A stretch of 27,579 nt of DNA from Phoenicibacter congonensis (GTDB lineage: Bacteria; Actinomycetota; Coriobacteriia; Coriobacteriales; Eggerthellaceae). The stretch lies in contig JAUMVS010000006.1 of assembly GCA_030530045.1 (NCBI GenBank), positions 1-27,579 of the forward strand, given 5' to 3'. This document shows, one piece after another, positions 8,060-16,111 of this stretch. The translations under genes and the position numbers were made by a program. The notes beneath the pieces were generated by a model that was not told where the DNA came from, did no database searches, and saw nothing but the letters and a program-made list of their open reading frames with translations. Numbering within the stretch: position 1 is the first letter of the stretch; each line of letters begins with the position of its first letter.

Positions 8060-8087
8060 AGTCGTAATGACGCGACTATCTATTATA
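8060..8087 (-). promoter_or_regulatory. rpmB -10 box and leader inverted repeat
   Basis: On the minus strand TATAAT lies at 8087-8082, preceded by GTG. Between it and the ribosome-binding site is an inverted repeat AGTCG-N8-CGACT (8060-8064 and 8073-8077), which could be a small leader hairpin. No good -35 hexamer is visible. The rest of 8035-8253 shows nothing else. Confidence 0.5.
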
Positions 8088-8253
8088 CACATTTTAAACA
8101 GCTTGTTTTGGCTTAATTAAAGCCTCCAGATTTGCGACTGCTGATAAAATTAAAAACATATTTTTCGCAGCCCTAGCTGTTTATTTTCTGTTGGAAATTT
8201 TAGAACTTTTCTTTCAAGTTCTGCTGCTGTCTTTTGGAAGGGGGCAATCTTTT

Positions 8254-9105
8254 ATGAATCAAAACATTGAAGTTGATATCGATTTGAAAATTGGCTTTGT
8301 TGGAGTCGGGCACATGGGTTCAATTCTTGCTCGTGCGCTTTCTTCTGCGGCAACCGACTGTGCGATTTACGTTGCCGATAAAAAAGAGCAGCACATTCTT
8401 GACCTCATCGACGACACATCCTGCTTGAGCGCTAATGCAGAAGACATTTGCAAAACTTGCGACATTGTCATTCTTGGGATGCGTCCTCAAGGTCAGCCTG
8501 ACTTTCTTAAAAGCGTGAAGGGCATTGTTTCGGAAAGGGTCAACACTTCAACTGATTTTCTATTTGTAACAATGGCGGCTGGTGTTCCAATGGCTTCTGT
8601 GCAGAATAACCTCGATTACAAAGTGCCGGTTATGCGAATCATGCCAAACACGCCTGTGGCAATTGAGGCAGGAGCGATTCCCTATTGCACTTCGTGTGTC
8701 GATGGCAACAGGGGAGCAGAAGCAAAAGTTGACTTCTTGAAGAGTTGCTGGGGTAAATCGGCTGTTTTGCCTCGCGTTGATGAGAGTCAAATGGACGCAG
8801 TGTGCGCTCTTTCAGGCAGTGGCCCAGCTTTTGTTTATCGTTTCATTGAGGCAATGGCTAATGCAGGAGAGGCTGCTGGCCTTGACGCAGAAACTGCTTC
8901 CTTGCTTGCGAAACAAACTGTGCTTGGCTCAGCTAAACTTGCGTGTGATTCAGTAAAAAGCGTTGGCGAGCTTGCCGATGAGGTTTGCAGTCCTGGCGGC
9001 ACAACCATTGAAGGCGTGAACGTGCTCGATGCTTCCGACTTTAACGACTGCGTGCGTGACACAGTTCTTGCATCAGCTAGGCGTTCAAAAGAACTTTCGA
9101 AGTAA
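8254..9105 (+). CDS. proC: Pyrroline-5-carboxylate reductase
   Basis: A 283-residue enzyme making L-proline from 1-pyrroline-5-carboxylate with NAD(P)H, the last step of proline synthesis. The N-terminal Rossmann motif GFVGVGHMG spans residues 14-22. The dimer-domain signature ALSGSGPAFVYRFIEAM begins near residue 185, and CSPGGTTIEGV lies near 250. The ATG at 8254 is chosen because GGAAGGGGG (8236-8244) precedes it; the frame extends 21 codons upstream with no ribosome-binding site. A single-gene unit ending in a hairpin terminator; proA and proB are not in the window. Confidence 0.95.
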   Translation: MNQNIEVDIDLKIGFVGVGHMGSILARALSSAATDCAIYVADKKEQHILDLIDDTSCLSANAEDICKTCDIVILGMRPQGQPDFLKSVKGIVSERVNTSTDFLFVTMAAGVPMASVQNNLDYKVPVMRIMPNTPVAIEAGAIPYCTSCVDGNRGAEAKVDFLKSCWGKSAVLPRVDESQMDAVCALSGSGPAFVYRFIEAMANAGEAAGLDAETASLLAKQTVLGSAKLACDSVKSVGELADEVCSPGGTTIEGVNVLDASDFNDCVRDTVLASARRSKELSK

Positions 9106-9138
9106 CCAAATCGCTTCATTCTAATAATTGCAAAAAAC

Positions 9139-9168
9139 TTTTAAGCTCCGCATTGACGGGGCTTTTAA
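9139..9168 (+). terminator. Terminator after proC
   Basis: AAGCTCCG (9143-9150), loop CATTGA, CGGGGCTT (9157-9164), then TTAAAA. One G-T pair in the stem. Positions 9170-9378 carry no gene; a possible -10 TATACT lies at 9320-9325, without a clear -35. Confidence 0.7.
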
Positions 9169-9378
9169 AACCTTGCGTTCATGTCAGAATTTGCGCAAGT
9201 AGCATGTCACGCATGTTTCGATGAAGCGAGCGCCGAACAGCCTTTTTAACCAAATGCTTCCGCTCATAGAAGATTTCATGAATTTCCGAAATTTAGGCAG
9301 GCAATGCGGGCAAAAAATTTATACTCCAAAGACGTGCGTAATTTTGAAGTTTATGTAATCGTTTTTACGGAGTTATAA

Positions 9379-11064
9379 ATGCAAGAAATAAAAGGGCAGT
9401 TGACGCTTCGCGGAATGCTCATTGGCTGTGTTGGATGTGTAATTATCACTGCTGCATCGGCATACACCGCGCTAAAGCTTGGAGCCCTGCCTTGGCCAAT
9501 TGTGTTCGCGGCAATCATCTCGCTGTTTTTTCTAAAAGCACTCAGCAAAGGAAAAGCCAACCTCAATGAAGCAAACGTAACCCACACTGTCATGTCGGCA
9601 GGTGCTATGGTTGCTGGCGGCTTGGCGTTTACAATCCCTGCTGCTTGGATGCTTGGCCTTGCCGATAATGTGAGCATCACCGACATGCTTGTGGTCGCTC
9701 TAGCGGGCGTTGTTCTTGGTCTTGTATGCTGTGCGCTTCTGCATCGTCATTTTGTTGAGGAAGCAAAGCTCGAGTTTCCAATCGGCGAAGCAGCTGCGCA
9801 AACTCTTTTCGCTGGCAATTCTGGCGGAAAAACTGGACACAAACTTTTTGGTGCGATGGGTCTCGCCGGCATCTACACTGCACTTCGCGACATTGCAGGC
9901 GTCATTCCTTCAATGCTTTTGAAAGATGTTGTTTTGCCTGGCGATTCTTTTGGCATCTACAACTCACCAATGCTTTTGTCGGTCGGTTTTTTGGTGGAAA
10001 CTGCAGCCGTCTTCATTTGGTTTGCGGGTGCCGTTTTTGCAAACTTTGGAATCATTCTCGGGTTCCCAGTTCTTGGCTTGGCCGACACTGCAACTTCGCA
10101 AGGCATCGTTTCAAGTCTTGGAATGGGTCTCATGATGGGAGCAGGTCTTGGCGTCGTCCTAAAAGACATCATTCCTAAAGCTGCTTCAATGTTGCAGAAT
10201 CGTGGCAAGTCTTCTGACAAAGCAAGCGATAAAAATGCTGCTTCTGGAAAAAGTAGCGTCACAGCTGGCGTTTTTGCAGTAGCAGTAGCGGCTGTAGCGC
10301 TCGTGATTTGCATCGTTTTGGACCTCGGACCAGTCGCTAGTATCATCGTTGTTTTACTTTCGTTCGTTGCAACTGCGATGAGCGCTCAAAGCGTTGGTCA
10401 AACAGGAATTGACCCAATGGAAATTTTTGGATTGATTGTTCTTTTGGCGGTTGCCGCAGTGAGCGATGTTAGCCAGGTTAAGCTTTTCTATGTCGCTGGA
10501 ATCGTGGCTGTAGCTTGTGGACTTGCAGGTGATGTCATGAACGATTTCCATGCGGGTTTTCGCATTGGCACAAGCCCGAAGGCTCAATGGCTTGGTCAGG
10601 CGGTTGGTTCTATCCTTGGCGCATTCGTTTCTGTGGCTGTCATGGTGGTTCTTTTTAATGCCTACGGCGCAGACGCTTTTGGCCCAACGCACACGTTTGT
10701 TGCAACGCAGGCTTCCGTGGTTGCCACTTTTGTCTCTGGCATTCCTAACCTGCCAGCATTCCTGGTGGGGCTTGCTCTTGGCATTGTTCTTTATTTCTTC
10801 AAATTCCCATCAATGATGCTTGGTCTTGGAGTTTACCTGCCTTTTTACATGTCGTTTTCAGCTTTCCTCGGCGCTCTTGTGAAAGTTGTCTACGATGCAA
10901 TTTGTAAGCGCAAGAACAAGAATTTGACCGACGAAGAAAAGGCTCAAATTGAAATGAATCAGCAAGAATCAGGCTTGGTTGTGGCGAGCGGAATTCTCGG
11001 CGGCGAATCCATCGTTGGCGTGATTGCAGCACTTCTCGTTGTGATGCTCGGGGTAAGCGGCTAG
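9379..11064 (+). CDS. OPT-family oligopeptide transporter
   Basis: A 561-residue polytopic membrane protein of the oligopeptide transporter superfamily, proton-coupled importers of short peptides or metal chelates. The N-terminal TLRGMLIGCVGCVIITAASAY and the LEFPIGEAAAQTLFAG segment (near residue 132) match family motifs. About a dozen or more hydrophobic helices follow, with a charged cytoplasmic loop near residues 270-290 and another near 510-525. A GGAG lies six bases before the ATG. Its stop overlaps that of the convergent gene by four bases. The substrate cannot be told from sequence; bacterial members are mostly uncharacterised. Confidence 0.92.
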   Translation: MQEIKGQLTLRGMLIGCVGCVIITAASAYTALKLGALPWPIVFAAIISLFFLKALSKGKANLNEANVTHTVMSAGAMVAGGLAFTIPAAWMLGLADNVSITDMLVVALAGVVLGLVCCALLHRHFVEEAKLEFPIGEAAAQTLFAGNSGGKTGHKLFGAMGLAGIYTALRDIAGVIPSMLLKDVVLPGDSFGIYNSPMLLSVGFLVETAAVFIWFAGAVFANFGIILGFPVLGLADTATSQGIVSSLGMGLMMGAGLGVVLKDIIPKAASMLQNRGKSSDKASDKNAASGKSSVTAGVFAVAVAAVALVICIVLDLGPVASIIVVLLSFVATAMSAQSVGQTGIDPMEIFGLIVLLAVAAVSDVSQVKLFYVAGIVAVACGLAGDVMNDFHAGFRIGTSPKAQWLGQAVGSILGAFVSVAVMVVLFNAYGADAFGPTHTFVATQASVVATFVSGIPNLPAFLVGLALGIVLYFFKFPSMMLGLGVYLPFYMSFSAFLGALVKVVYDAICKRKNKNLTDEEKAQIEMNQQESGLVVASGILGGESIVGVIAALLVVMLGVSG

Positions 11065-12260
11065 TCTTCCTGGCTGTTTGTGATTTTCGCGATTGGGGAT
11101 GCTTCGGCTAATCGCGACATCGACTCATCTTTGATAATGCCTGCAAAGTCGCCAATCATTTTGAAGATAAACTTGCGTGTTTGTTTGTCGGTCAGAAGGC
11201 CAGTCTTTAGAATGGTGGCAACGTTAGATGGCAAGTTTTCCTGGAAGTCGCAGAACTTGTCGTGACCAGACGAGGCGAGCACTGCGTAGGCCGAATCGAT
11301 AAAACGCTCGCGTTCTTCATCAGTTTTGCTGTTAATCCATTCCGCAAGCGCTGAGTCGAAAAATTCCGCGGAAGGGTTGATGCTTTTCTGCTTCACAAAT
11401 TCGTCACCTTCGACAATCCAAGAGAAAGGATTGTGCTGAAACACGCTGTGTTCTGTCGATTGAACGACGGTGTAGTGATCGTCGTTTTCAAGAATCATGC
11501 CAATAATCGATGACTCGGGGACTGTTTTTGAATACTTTAGCAGGAACTTTTTTGCATCAACTCGCGGGGAAGGAGTGTTTAGAAACGATGGGCCGTCATG
11601 GTTAAACACCTTCTCAATTCGTTCGAATAGTTTTTGGTCGGTGCAAGCTGAGGCATAGGTTGCAAGGTTTCCGCCTTTTGAATGCCCACCAACGAAAATT
11701 TGACCGCCGTTGATTAGAGACGCACCTGAGAGGTAATTTAGAGCCGTTCGCTGAGACGGGATGATGTTTTTATAGCTTAAATTGAAGTCTTCTTTCCAGC
11801 CACTAAACGTGCCATCGGTTCCGCGAAATGCGACGTAGATGAATGGGTTTTTGCCCTCGTAGATGAAAGTTACGGCTGAGAATTGTTTTTCGATGACGTC
11901 GGAACATTCGTTTACATAGGCAGTGCACAAAATGTCACGATAGCGCCTGCTTGATCGCAGTTCCTGCATGAAATCTGGAGTTTCTTTGCTGTAGTCAAGC
12001 CACGAGTTGTGGATGAGTTCTTCGTTGTCGCAGAGGCACAAAATGTCGTGCAGCTTTATGTGCTTGCTGTCGACTGGGACAAGGTCGATGTGCTTGCTAT
12101 TTTCAGAGTCGCCATCAACTATTGAAAGCGTTGCTTTTGCATACTCGAAATTAAAGTAGGAAACCGACGACAAAATGAGCGAATCGACCTCGTTTAGCGG
12201 GGCTTCGTCGAACGTGCGCTGCTCTTCTTTTAGGTATGTCACGATGTTTCCCATGGGCAT
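11061..12260 (-). CDS. Mbeg1-like (DUF2974) alpha/beta-hydrolase
   Basis: A 399-residue soluble protein. FRGTDGTFSGWKEDFN at 145-160 is the oxyanion-side segment seen in Mbeg1-like and class 3 lipase-like proteins. GHSKG at 192-196 supplies the nucleophile elbow with S194; GHSKGGNLATYAS is characteristic of the DUF2974 family common in intestinal Firmicutes and Actinobacteria. There is no signal peptide, so it acts in the cytoplasm. The substrate is unknown; lipase activity is inferred only from the fold. Two ATGs (12260, 12254) are possible; GGAT sits at better spacing for the first. It is divergent from the amidohydrolase and convergent with the OPT transporter. Confidence 0.85.
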   Translation of the reverse strand: MPMGNIVTYLKEEQRTFDEAPLNEVDSLILSSVSYFNFEYAKATLSIVDGDSENSKHIDLVPVDSKHIKLHDILCLCDNEELIHNSWLDYSKETPDFMQELRSSRRYRDILCTAYVNECSDVIEKQFSAVTFIYEGKNPFIYVAFRGTDGTFSGWKEDFNLSYKNIIPSQRTALNYLSGASLINGGQIFVGGHSKGGNLATYASACTDQKLFERIEKVFNHDGPSFLNTPSPRVDAKKFLLKYSKTVPESSIIGMILENDDHYTVVQSTEHSVFQHNPFSWIVEGDEFVKQKSINPSAEFFDSALAEWINSKTDEERERFIDSAYAVLASSGHDKFCDFQENLPSNVATILKTGLLTDKQTRKFIFKMIGDFAGIIKDESMSRLAEASPIAKITNSQED

Positions 12261-12313
12261 ATTTTATCCATCTGAAGTCCATTAGTGGGACACAAACTTG
12301 TCGTCCATCACGA

Positions 12314-12319
12314 TACAAT
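12314..12319 (+). promoter_or_regulatory. Possible -10 box of the amidohydrolase operon
   Basis: TACAAT lies 26 bases before the start codon in the 85-base gap shared with the divergent hydrolase. No -35 hexamer at proper spacing is visible. Confidence 0.35.
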
Positions 12320-12345
12320 GTGGAAAACGTTTTTTAGGAGGAAAT

Positions 12346-13677
12346 ATGACACTTGCATTGACAAACGCAACGCTTCTTGACGGCACCGAAAACATGACTG
12401 CTCAGGAGGGCATGTGCGTGCTCGTTGAGGATGGAAAAATTTCGGGCATTTCGAAGATGGGTGAAGTTGAGCTGCCCGCAGGCTGCGAGGTGGTTGACCT
12501 GGGAGGAAAATACCTCATGCCTGGTCTCATCAACATGCATGTTCATCTTTGTGGTGACGGCAAACCTCATTCATCTGACGGCGCAGAAAAGCTAGTCAAA
12601 CTGGCGCTTTCTCTTGCGGTTGGCCGCGCATACCTTCGCGCTACGCTCAAAAAATCGCTGCAGACTCAGCTCGCAAGCGGCGTTACAACTGTTCGCAGCG
12701 TTGGCGACCCAGGTTATGCTGACATTGCAGTTCGCAACATCATCAATTCCGGCAAATGCGAAGGGCCACGCCTCATCGCTTCGGGTTGTGGAATTTCTGT
12801 TCCTGGCGGTCATGCTCGCCTTTTTGCGAAAATGGCAACAACTGAAGAAGAAGCACGCGCCTATGTTCGCGAGCATGCCGAGAAAGGTGCCGACCAAATC
12901 AAGTTGTTCATCACCGGCGGCGTTTTTGATGCGGAAGTTGAGGGCGAGCCTGGTGTTTTACGCATGTCACAAAAAATCGCAACTGCAATTTGTGACGAGG
13001 CTTCAAAGTTAGGCTTGCTAACTTCAGCTCACGTTGAGAGCCCTGAAGGCGTAGAAGTTGCCCTAAAAGCTGGCGTTGACACCATTGAGCATGGCTCAGT
13101 TTTGTCCGAAGAACTTGTTAGCCTTTTTAAAGAAAACGGCTTGCACAAATCTTCATCGCTCACATGCACGATTTCTCCTGCATTGCCATTTGCTTGCTTT
13201 GACCCTGAGATTACGCACTCAACTCACATTCAAAAAGTAAATGGTCGCATCGTTTATGAAGGCGTCGTTGAAGCAGCGAGAACTGCTCTTAAAAGCGACA
13301 TTCCTGTTGGTCTTGGCACCGATTCTGCCTGCCCATTTGTTACTCATTACGACATGTGGCGCGAGGTCGTTTATTTCCAAAAGCACACCGGTGTTTCAAA
13401 TGCATTTGCTCTCTACACCGCGACTTTGAAGAACGCTGAGCTTCTTCGCGTAGCCGATGAGACTGGTTCAGTTGAAGTTGGTAAGAGCGCCGATTTGATT
13501 GTCACGAGCAAAAACCCTCTTGATGACCTCATGGCTCTTGGCGAGGTAAATCAAGTGTTTATGCGTGGCAAACTCGTTAAAACTTGCAAGGTAAATCACC
13601 TGCCTGAGCTCGATAAAGAGCTCGACACGATTTGGGATGACCTTGAGAAAGACTCATTTGTTTCTGAGTGGAAATAA
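12346..13677 (+). CDS. Metal-dependent amidohydrolase (prolidase/imidazolonepropionase-like)
   Basis: A 443-residue amidohydrolase-superfamily enzyme with a complete binuclear metal centre: H65 and H67 (NMHVHL), a probable carboxylated K186 (QIKLFITGG), H229 (TSAHVES), H249 (IEHGS) and D326 (GLGTDSACP). The composite beta-sandwich at both ends (LTNATLLDG, KSADLIVTSKNPL) is typical. The closest characterised relatives hydrolyse Xaa-Pro or Xaa-Lys/Arg dipeptides; the actual substrate is unknown. AGGAGG at 12336-12341 fixes the ATG at 12346 over an in-frame upstream start. The DUF2130 gene follows after 24 bases and is probably co-transcribed. Confidence 0.9.
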   Translation: MTLALTNATLLDGTENMTAQEGMCVLVEDGKISGISKMGEVELPAGCEVVDLGGKYLMPGLINMHVHLCGDGKPHSSDGAEKLVKLALSLAVGRAYLRATLKKSLQTQLASGVTTVRSVGDPGYADIAVRNIINSGKCEGPRLIASGCGISVPGGHARLFAKMATTEEEARAYVREHAEKGADQIKLFITGGVFDAEVEGEPGVLRMSQKIATAICDEASKLGLLTSAHVESPEGVEVALKAGVDTIEHGSVLSEELVSLFKENGLHKSSSLTCTISPALPFACFDPEITHSTHIQKVNGRIVYEGVVEAARTALKSDIPVGLGTDSACPFVTHYDMWREVVYFQKHTGVSNAFALYTATLKNAELLRVADETGSVEVGKSADLIVTSKNPLDDLMALGEVNQVFMRGKLVKTCKVNHLPELDKELDTIWDDLEKDSFVSEWK

Positions 13678-13701
13678 CTCCTGCTTTGAAGGGAATTAAT
13701 T

Positions 13702-15039
13702 ATGAGCGAGATTAGATGCCCACATTGCGGTGAAGTTTTTAAAGTTGATGAGAGTGCGTTTGCTGACATTTTAAGCCAGGTGCGCACGGCTGAATTTGAC
13801 ATGGAAATTGCGGCGCGCGAGAAAATTCTGCAAGATAAAAGCGAGCAGGACATTCAAATTGCTATTGCAAAAGAACGCGAGGAATTTCGCGAGATTCAAG
13901 CTGCACTTTCTGCCACAATTGCCGACTACAAGGCCAAACTTGAAGCTTTGGAGGTTTCATCAAAAGCAGAAGCAGAAATTGCGCTTGCAAATAATAAGAA
14001 AGCAATTTCGGAGGCTACAGCTAATAAAGACGTTGAGATTGAAAAGCTAAACACTTTGATTGAGTCGCAAAAAGCGCAGTTTAAGCTTGAGAAGGAATCG
14101 GCAGTGCGTGATGCCGTTACTGCTGTTGAAAAAGAGCGCGACGAAATTAAATCAGCTTCTGAGCTCGCCAAAGTTCAAGCTGAAGCCGATAAAACTGCTC
14201 TTCGTGAAAAGATGATCCAAGAGCTCAACCAAAAAGATGAACTCATTAAATATAAAGACGAAGAAATTGCCCGCGTAAAAGACATGAAAGCGAGACTTTC
14301 TACAAAGATGGTTGGCGAGAGTCTTGAACAGCATTGTCAAGTTGAGTTCAATAAAATTCGTGCAGCAGCGTTTCCGAATGCCTATTTCGAGAAAGATAAC
14401 GATGCTTCTGACGGCACTAAAGGCGATTTCATTTTCTGCGAGAAAGACCCTGTTAGTGGCGAAGAAATTCTCTCAATCATGTTTGAGATGAAAAATGAAA
14501 ATGACGAGACGAAAACGAAGCACAAAAACGAGGATTTCTTCAAAAAGCTTGACTCTGACCGCGAGAAGAAAGGTTGTGAATACGCCGTTCTCTGCTCGAT
14601 GCTTGAGCCCGAAAATGAACTTTACAACCAGGGAATTGTTGATGTTAGCTACAAGTTTCCGAAGATGTATGTCATTCGTCCGCAGTTCTTCATTCCGATG
14701 ATTTCGATTCTCAGGAATGCTGCTCTTTCTTCGCTGGATTATAAAAAAGAGCTAGCTTTGGTGCGCAGTCAAAACATCGACATCACGAATTTTGAAAGCT
14801 CAATGGAGGATTTCAAAGCTGGCTTCGCTCGAAATTATGACCTGGCTAGCAGGAAGTTTAAGACGGCAATTGATGAGATTGACAAAACGATTGATCACCT
14901 TCAGAAAACAAAAGATGCATTGCTTGGAAGCGAGCGCAATTTGAGGCTTGCAAACGATAAAGCTCAAGATTTGTCTATCAAGAAGTTGACTCGCAATAAT
15001 CCGACTATGAAGGCTAAATTCGATGAGCTAAATAACTAG
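13702..15039 (+). CDS. DUF2130 protein: coiled coil plus PD-(D/E)XK-like core
   Basis: A 445-residue protein of the DUF2130 family. It starts with a half zinc ribbon (CPHC, residues 6-9), runs through a long Lys/Glu/Ala-rich coiled coil (about 30-205), then the conserved domain (about 205-380) and a second coiled coil (about 385-430). In the domain I see GESLEQ (E206), GDFIF (D242) and FEMK (E262, K264), the order and spacing of a PD-(D/E)XK nuclease active site. The family has no firmly established function; a DNA-acting role is inference. The gene follows the amidohydrolase closely, with AAGGGA upstream of the ATG. The next gene is convergent, four bases away. Confidence 0.88.
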   Translation: MSEIRCPHCGEVFKVDESAFADILSQVRTAEFDMEIAAREKILQDKSEQDIQIAIAKEREEFREIQAALSATIADYKAKLEALEVSSKAEAEIALANNKKAISEATANKDVEIEKLNTLIESQKAQFKLEKESAVRDAVTAVEKERDEIKSASELAKVQAEADKTALREKMIQELNQKDELIKYKDEEIARVKDMKARLSTKMVGESLEQHCQVEFNKIRAAAFPNAYFEKDNDASDGTKGDFIFCEKDPVSGEEILSIMFEMKNENDETKTKHKNEDFFKKLDSDREKKGCEYAVLCSMLEPENELYNQGIVDVSYKFPKMYVIRPQFFIPMISILRNAALSSLDYKKELALVRSQNIDITNFESSMEDFKAGFARNYDLASRKFKTAIDEIDKTIDHLQKTKDALLGSERNLRLANDKAQDLSIKKLTRNNPTMKAKFDELNN

Positions 15040-15043
15040 CATT

Positions 15044-15352
15044 TTAGAGCTTGAACGCTGAGAGCCCTTCGATGTTTACGTCTTTTGCGCCGAAAAAATT
15101 GCGCAGCGAAAACGTGATTTCGTCTTCGTAATAAAGACCTTTTGCCAGAATTAGCACCTCAGCTCCATCGCCTTCGTGCACGGCAGCACCTTTGGCTTTA
15201 AGCTCTTCTGCTCGTTCTGCTTTCACGAAAGCAGTGGCAAGCTCCGACGTGTCAGCGCAGCATCCCACGCAGTTGATGACATCAACCGTGATTGCTGCGT
15301 AGCCTTTTTTCTTGATGTAGTCGGTCAGTTTCTTGTCGAAATTAATGTGCAT
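15044..15352 (-). CDS. Small CC-motif protein, possibly the CC/Se (seleno)protein family
   Basis: A 102-residue protein. It has a HesB/IscA-like feel: an N-terminal beta-alpha-beta start (INFDKKLTDYIKKKG), an adjacent Cys pair in NCVGCCADTS (cysteines at 28, 31 and 32), and a C-terminal segment ITFSLRNFFGAKDVNIEG. This order recalls small proteins annotated as CC/Se motif family, in which the second residue of the pair can be selenocysteine; here all three are ordinary TGC/TGT cysteine codons. A thiol-redox or metal-binding role is inference. Its Shine-Dalgarno is poor (AAGAAAC at a distance). It is convergent with the DUF2130 gene and divergent from the acetyltransferase. Confidence 0.6.
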   Translation of the reverse strand: MHINFDKKLTDYIKKKGYAAITVDVINCVGCCADTSELATAFVKAERAEELKAKGAAVHEGDGAEVLILAKGLYYEDEITFSLRNFFGAKDVNIEGLSAFKL

Positions 15353-15418
15353 GTGAATATTAAGTTTCTTGTTAATCTTATTTTTTTGAGTCTGGTCGTT
15401 TTTTAGATTCTATATTTC

Positions 15419-15446
15419 TATAATCAGTTCGTTAGACTAATTCTGC
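15419..15446 (+). promoter_or_regulatory. -10 box and PerR-like operator of the GNAT gene
   Basis: TATAAT at 15419-15424 is followed after 7 bases by TTAGACTAATTCTGC (15432-15446), which abuts the Shine-Dalgarno. It matches the 15-base PerR box TTAGAATNATTCTAA at all but three defined positions, and its first 13 bases are identical to the box at the perR promoter (26081). Confidence 0.5.
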
Positions 15447-15460
15447 AAGAGGAGGTGACG

Positions 15461-16048
15461 ATGAGCGAGCCATTGATTCGTCTTGCCACCGTCGACGATA
15501 GTGACGCTATTTTGGCTATTTATGAGCCATATATTTCCACATCTATTACCTTTGAAGAAACTGTACCTCGCGCCGATGCATTTCGTGAGCGTGTAGCGAC
15601 AATTCTTAAAAAATACCCATATCTTGTAGCTGAGATTGATGGGGAAGTGGTTGGCTATGCCTATGCAGGCGCTTTTCGTGAGCGTCAGGCCTACCAATGG
15701 AACGCCGAACTTTCTGTTTACTTAACCCCAAAAGCGCAGGGTTTTGGCCTTGGGAAACGACTTTATGCATGCATAATTGAGCTAGTAAAGTTGCAGGGCG
15801 TAAAGGTTCTTTATGGCATTGTGACCTGCCCAAACGAGGCAAGTCGCAAGCTGCATGAGCGATTCGATTTTGAGCTTTCTCTCTTGCAAAAAAATGCAGG
15901 ATATTCTTGTGGCGAGTGGCGCGACGTAAAGTGGTACGTGAGGTATCTAACCGACGAGTTCGAGGACAATCCGAAGCCTCCAATTCCATTCCCAAAGTTT
16001 TTGGAAGAAAACACTTCGCTAGTTGAGGAAATCATCGCAAACGCTTAA
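15461..16048 (+). CDS. GNAT acetyltransferase, phosphinothricin/methionine-sulfone type
   Basis: A 195-residue N-acetyltransferase. The acetyl-CoA pyrophosphate loop QGFGLG is at 93-98 inside LTPKAQGFGLGKRLY, preceded by the ELSVYL strand. The N-terminal IRLATVDDSDAILAIYEPYI and the ITFEE segment are typical of the PAT/Bar-like subgroup, which acetylates phosphinothricin, methionine sulfone or sulfoximine. A C-terminal extension of about 30 residues (PKPPIPFPKFLEEN) follows the domain. AAGAGGAGG (15447-15455) points to the ATG at 15461. The RmlD-like gene follows after 63 bases with its own strong ribosome-binding site. Physiological substrate unknown; the upstream PerR-like box hints at an oxidative-stress link. 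Confidence 0.88.
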   Translation: MSEPLIRLATVDDSDAILAIYEPYISTSITFEETVPRADAFRERVATILKKYPYLVAEIDGEVVGYAYAGAFRERQAYQWNAELSVYLTPKAQGFGLGKRLYACIIELVKLQGVKVLYGIVTCPNEASRKLHERFDFELSLLQKNAGYSCGEWRDVKWYVRYLTDEFEDNPKPPIPFPKFLEENTSLVEEIIANA

Positions 16049-16111
16049 AGCCTTGCAGGCACTTTGATAAATTTGGCAATAGCTTTTATGAGTTAGAAGG
16101 AGGTTACTACC

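Noticed and set aside
9181..9249. A 22-codon open frame in the gap before the OPT transporter
   Set aside because: It has no ribosome-binding site and no recognisable sequence; the two ATGTCA copies nearby look like chance.
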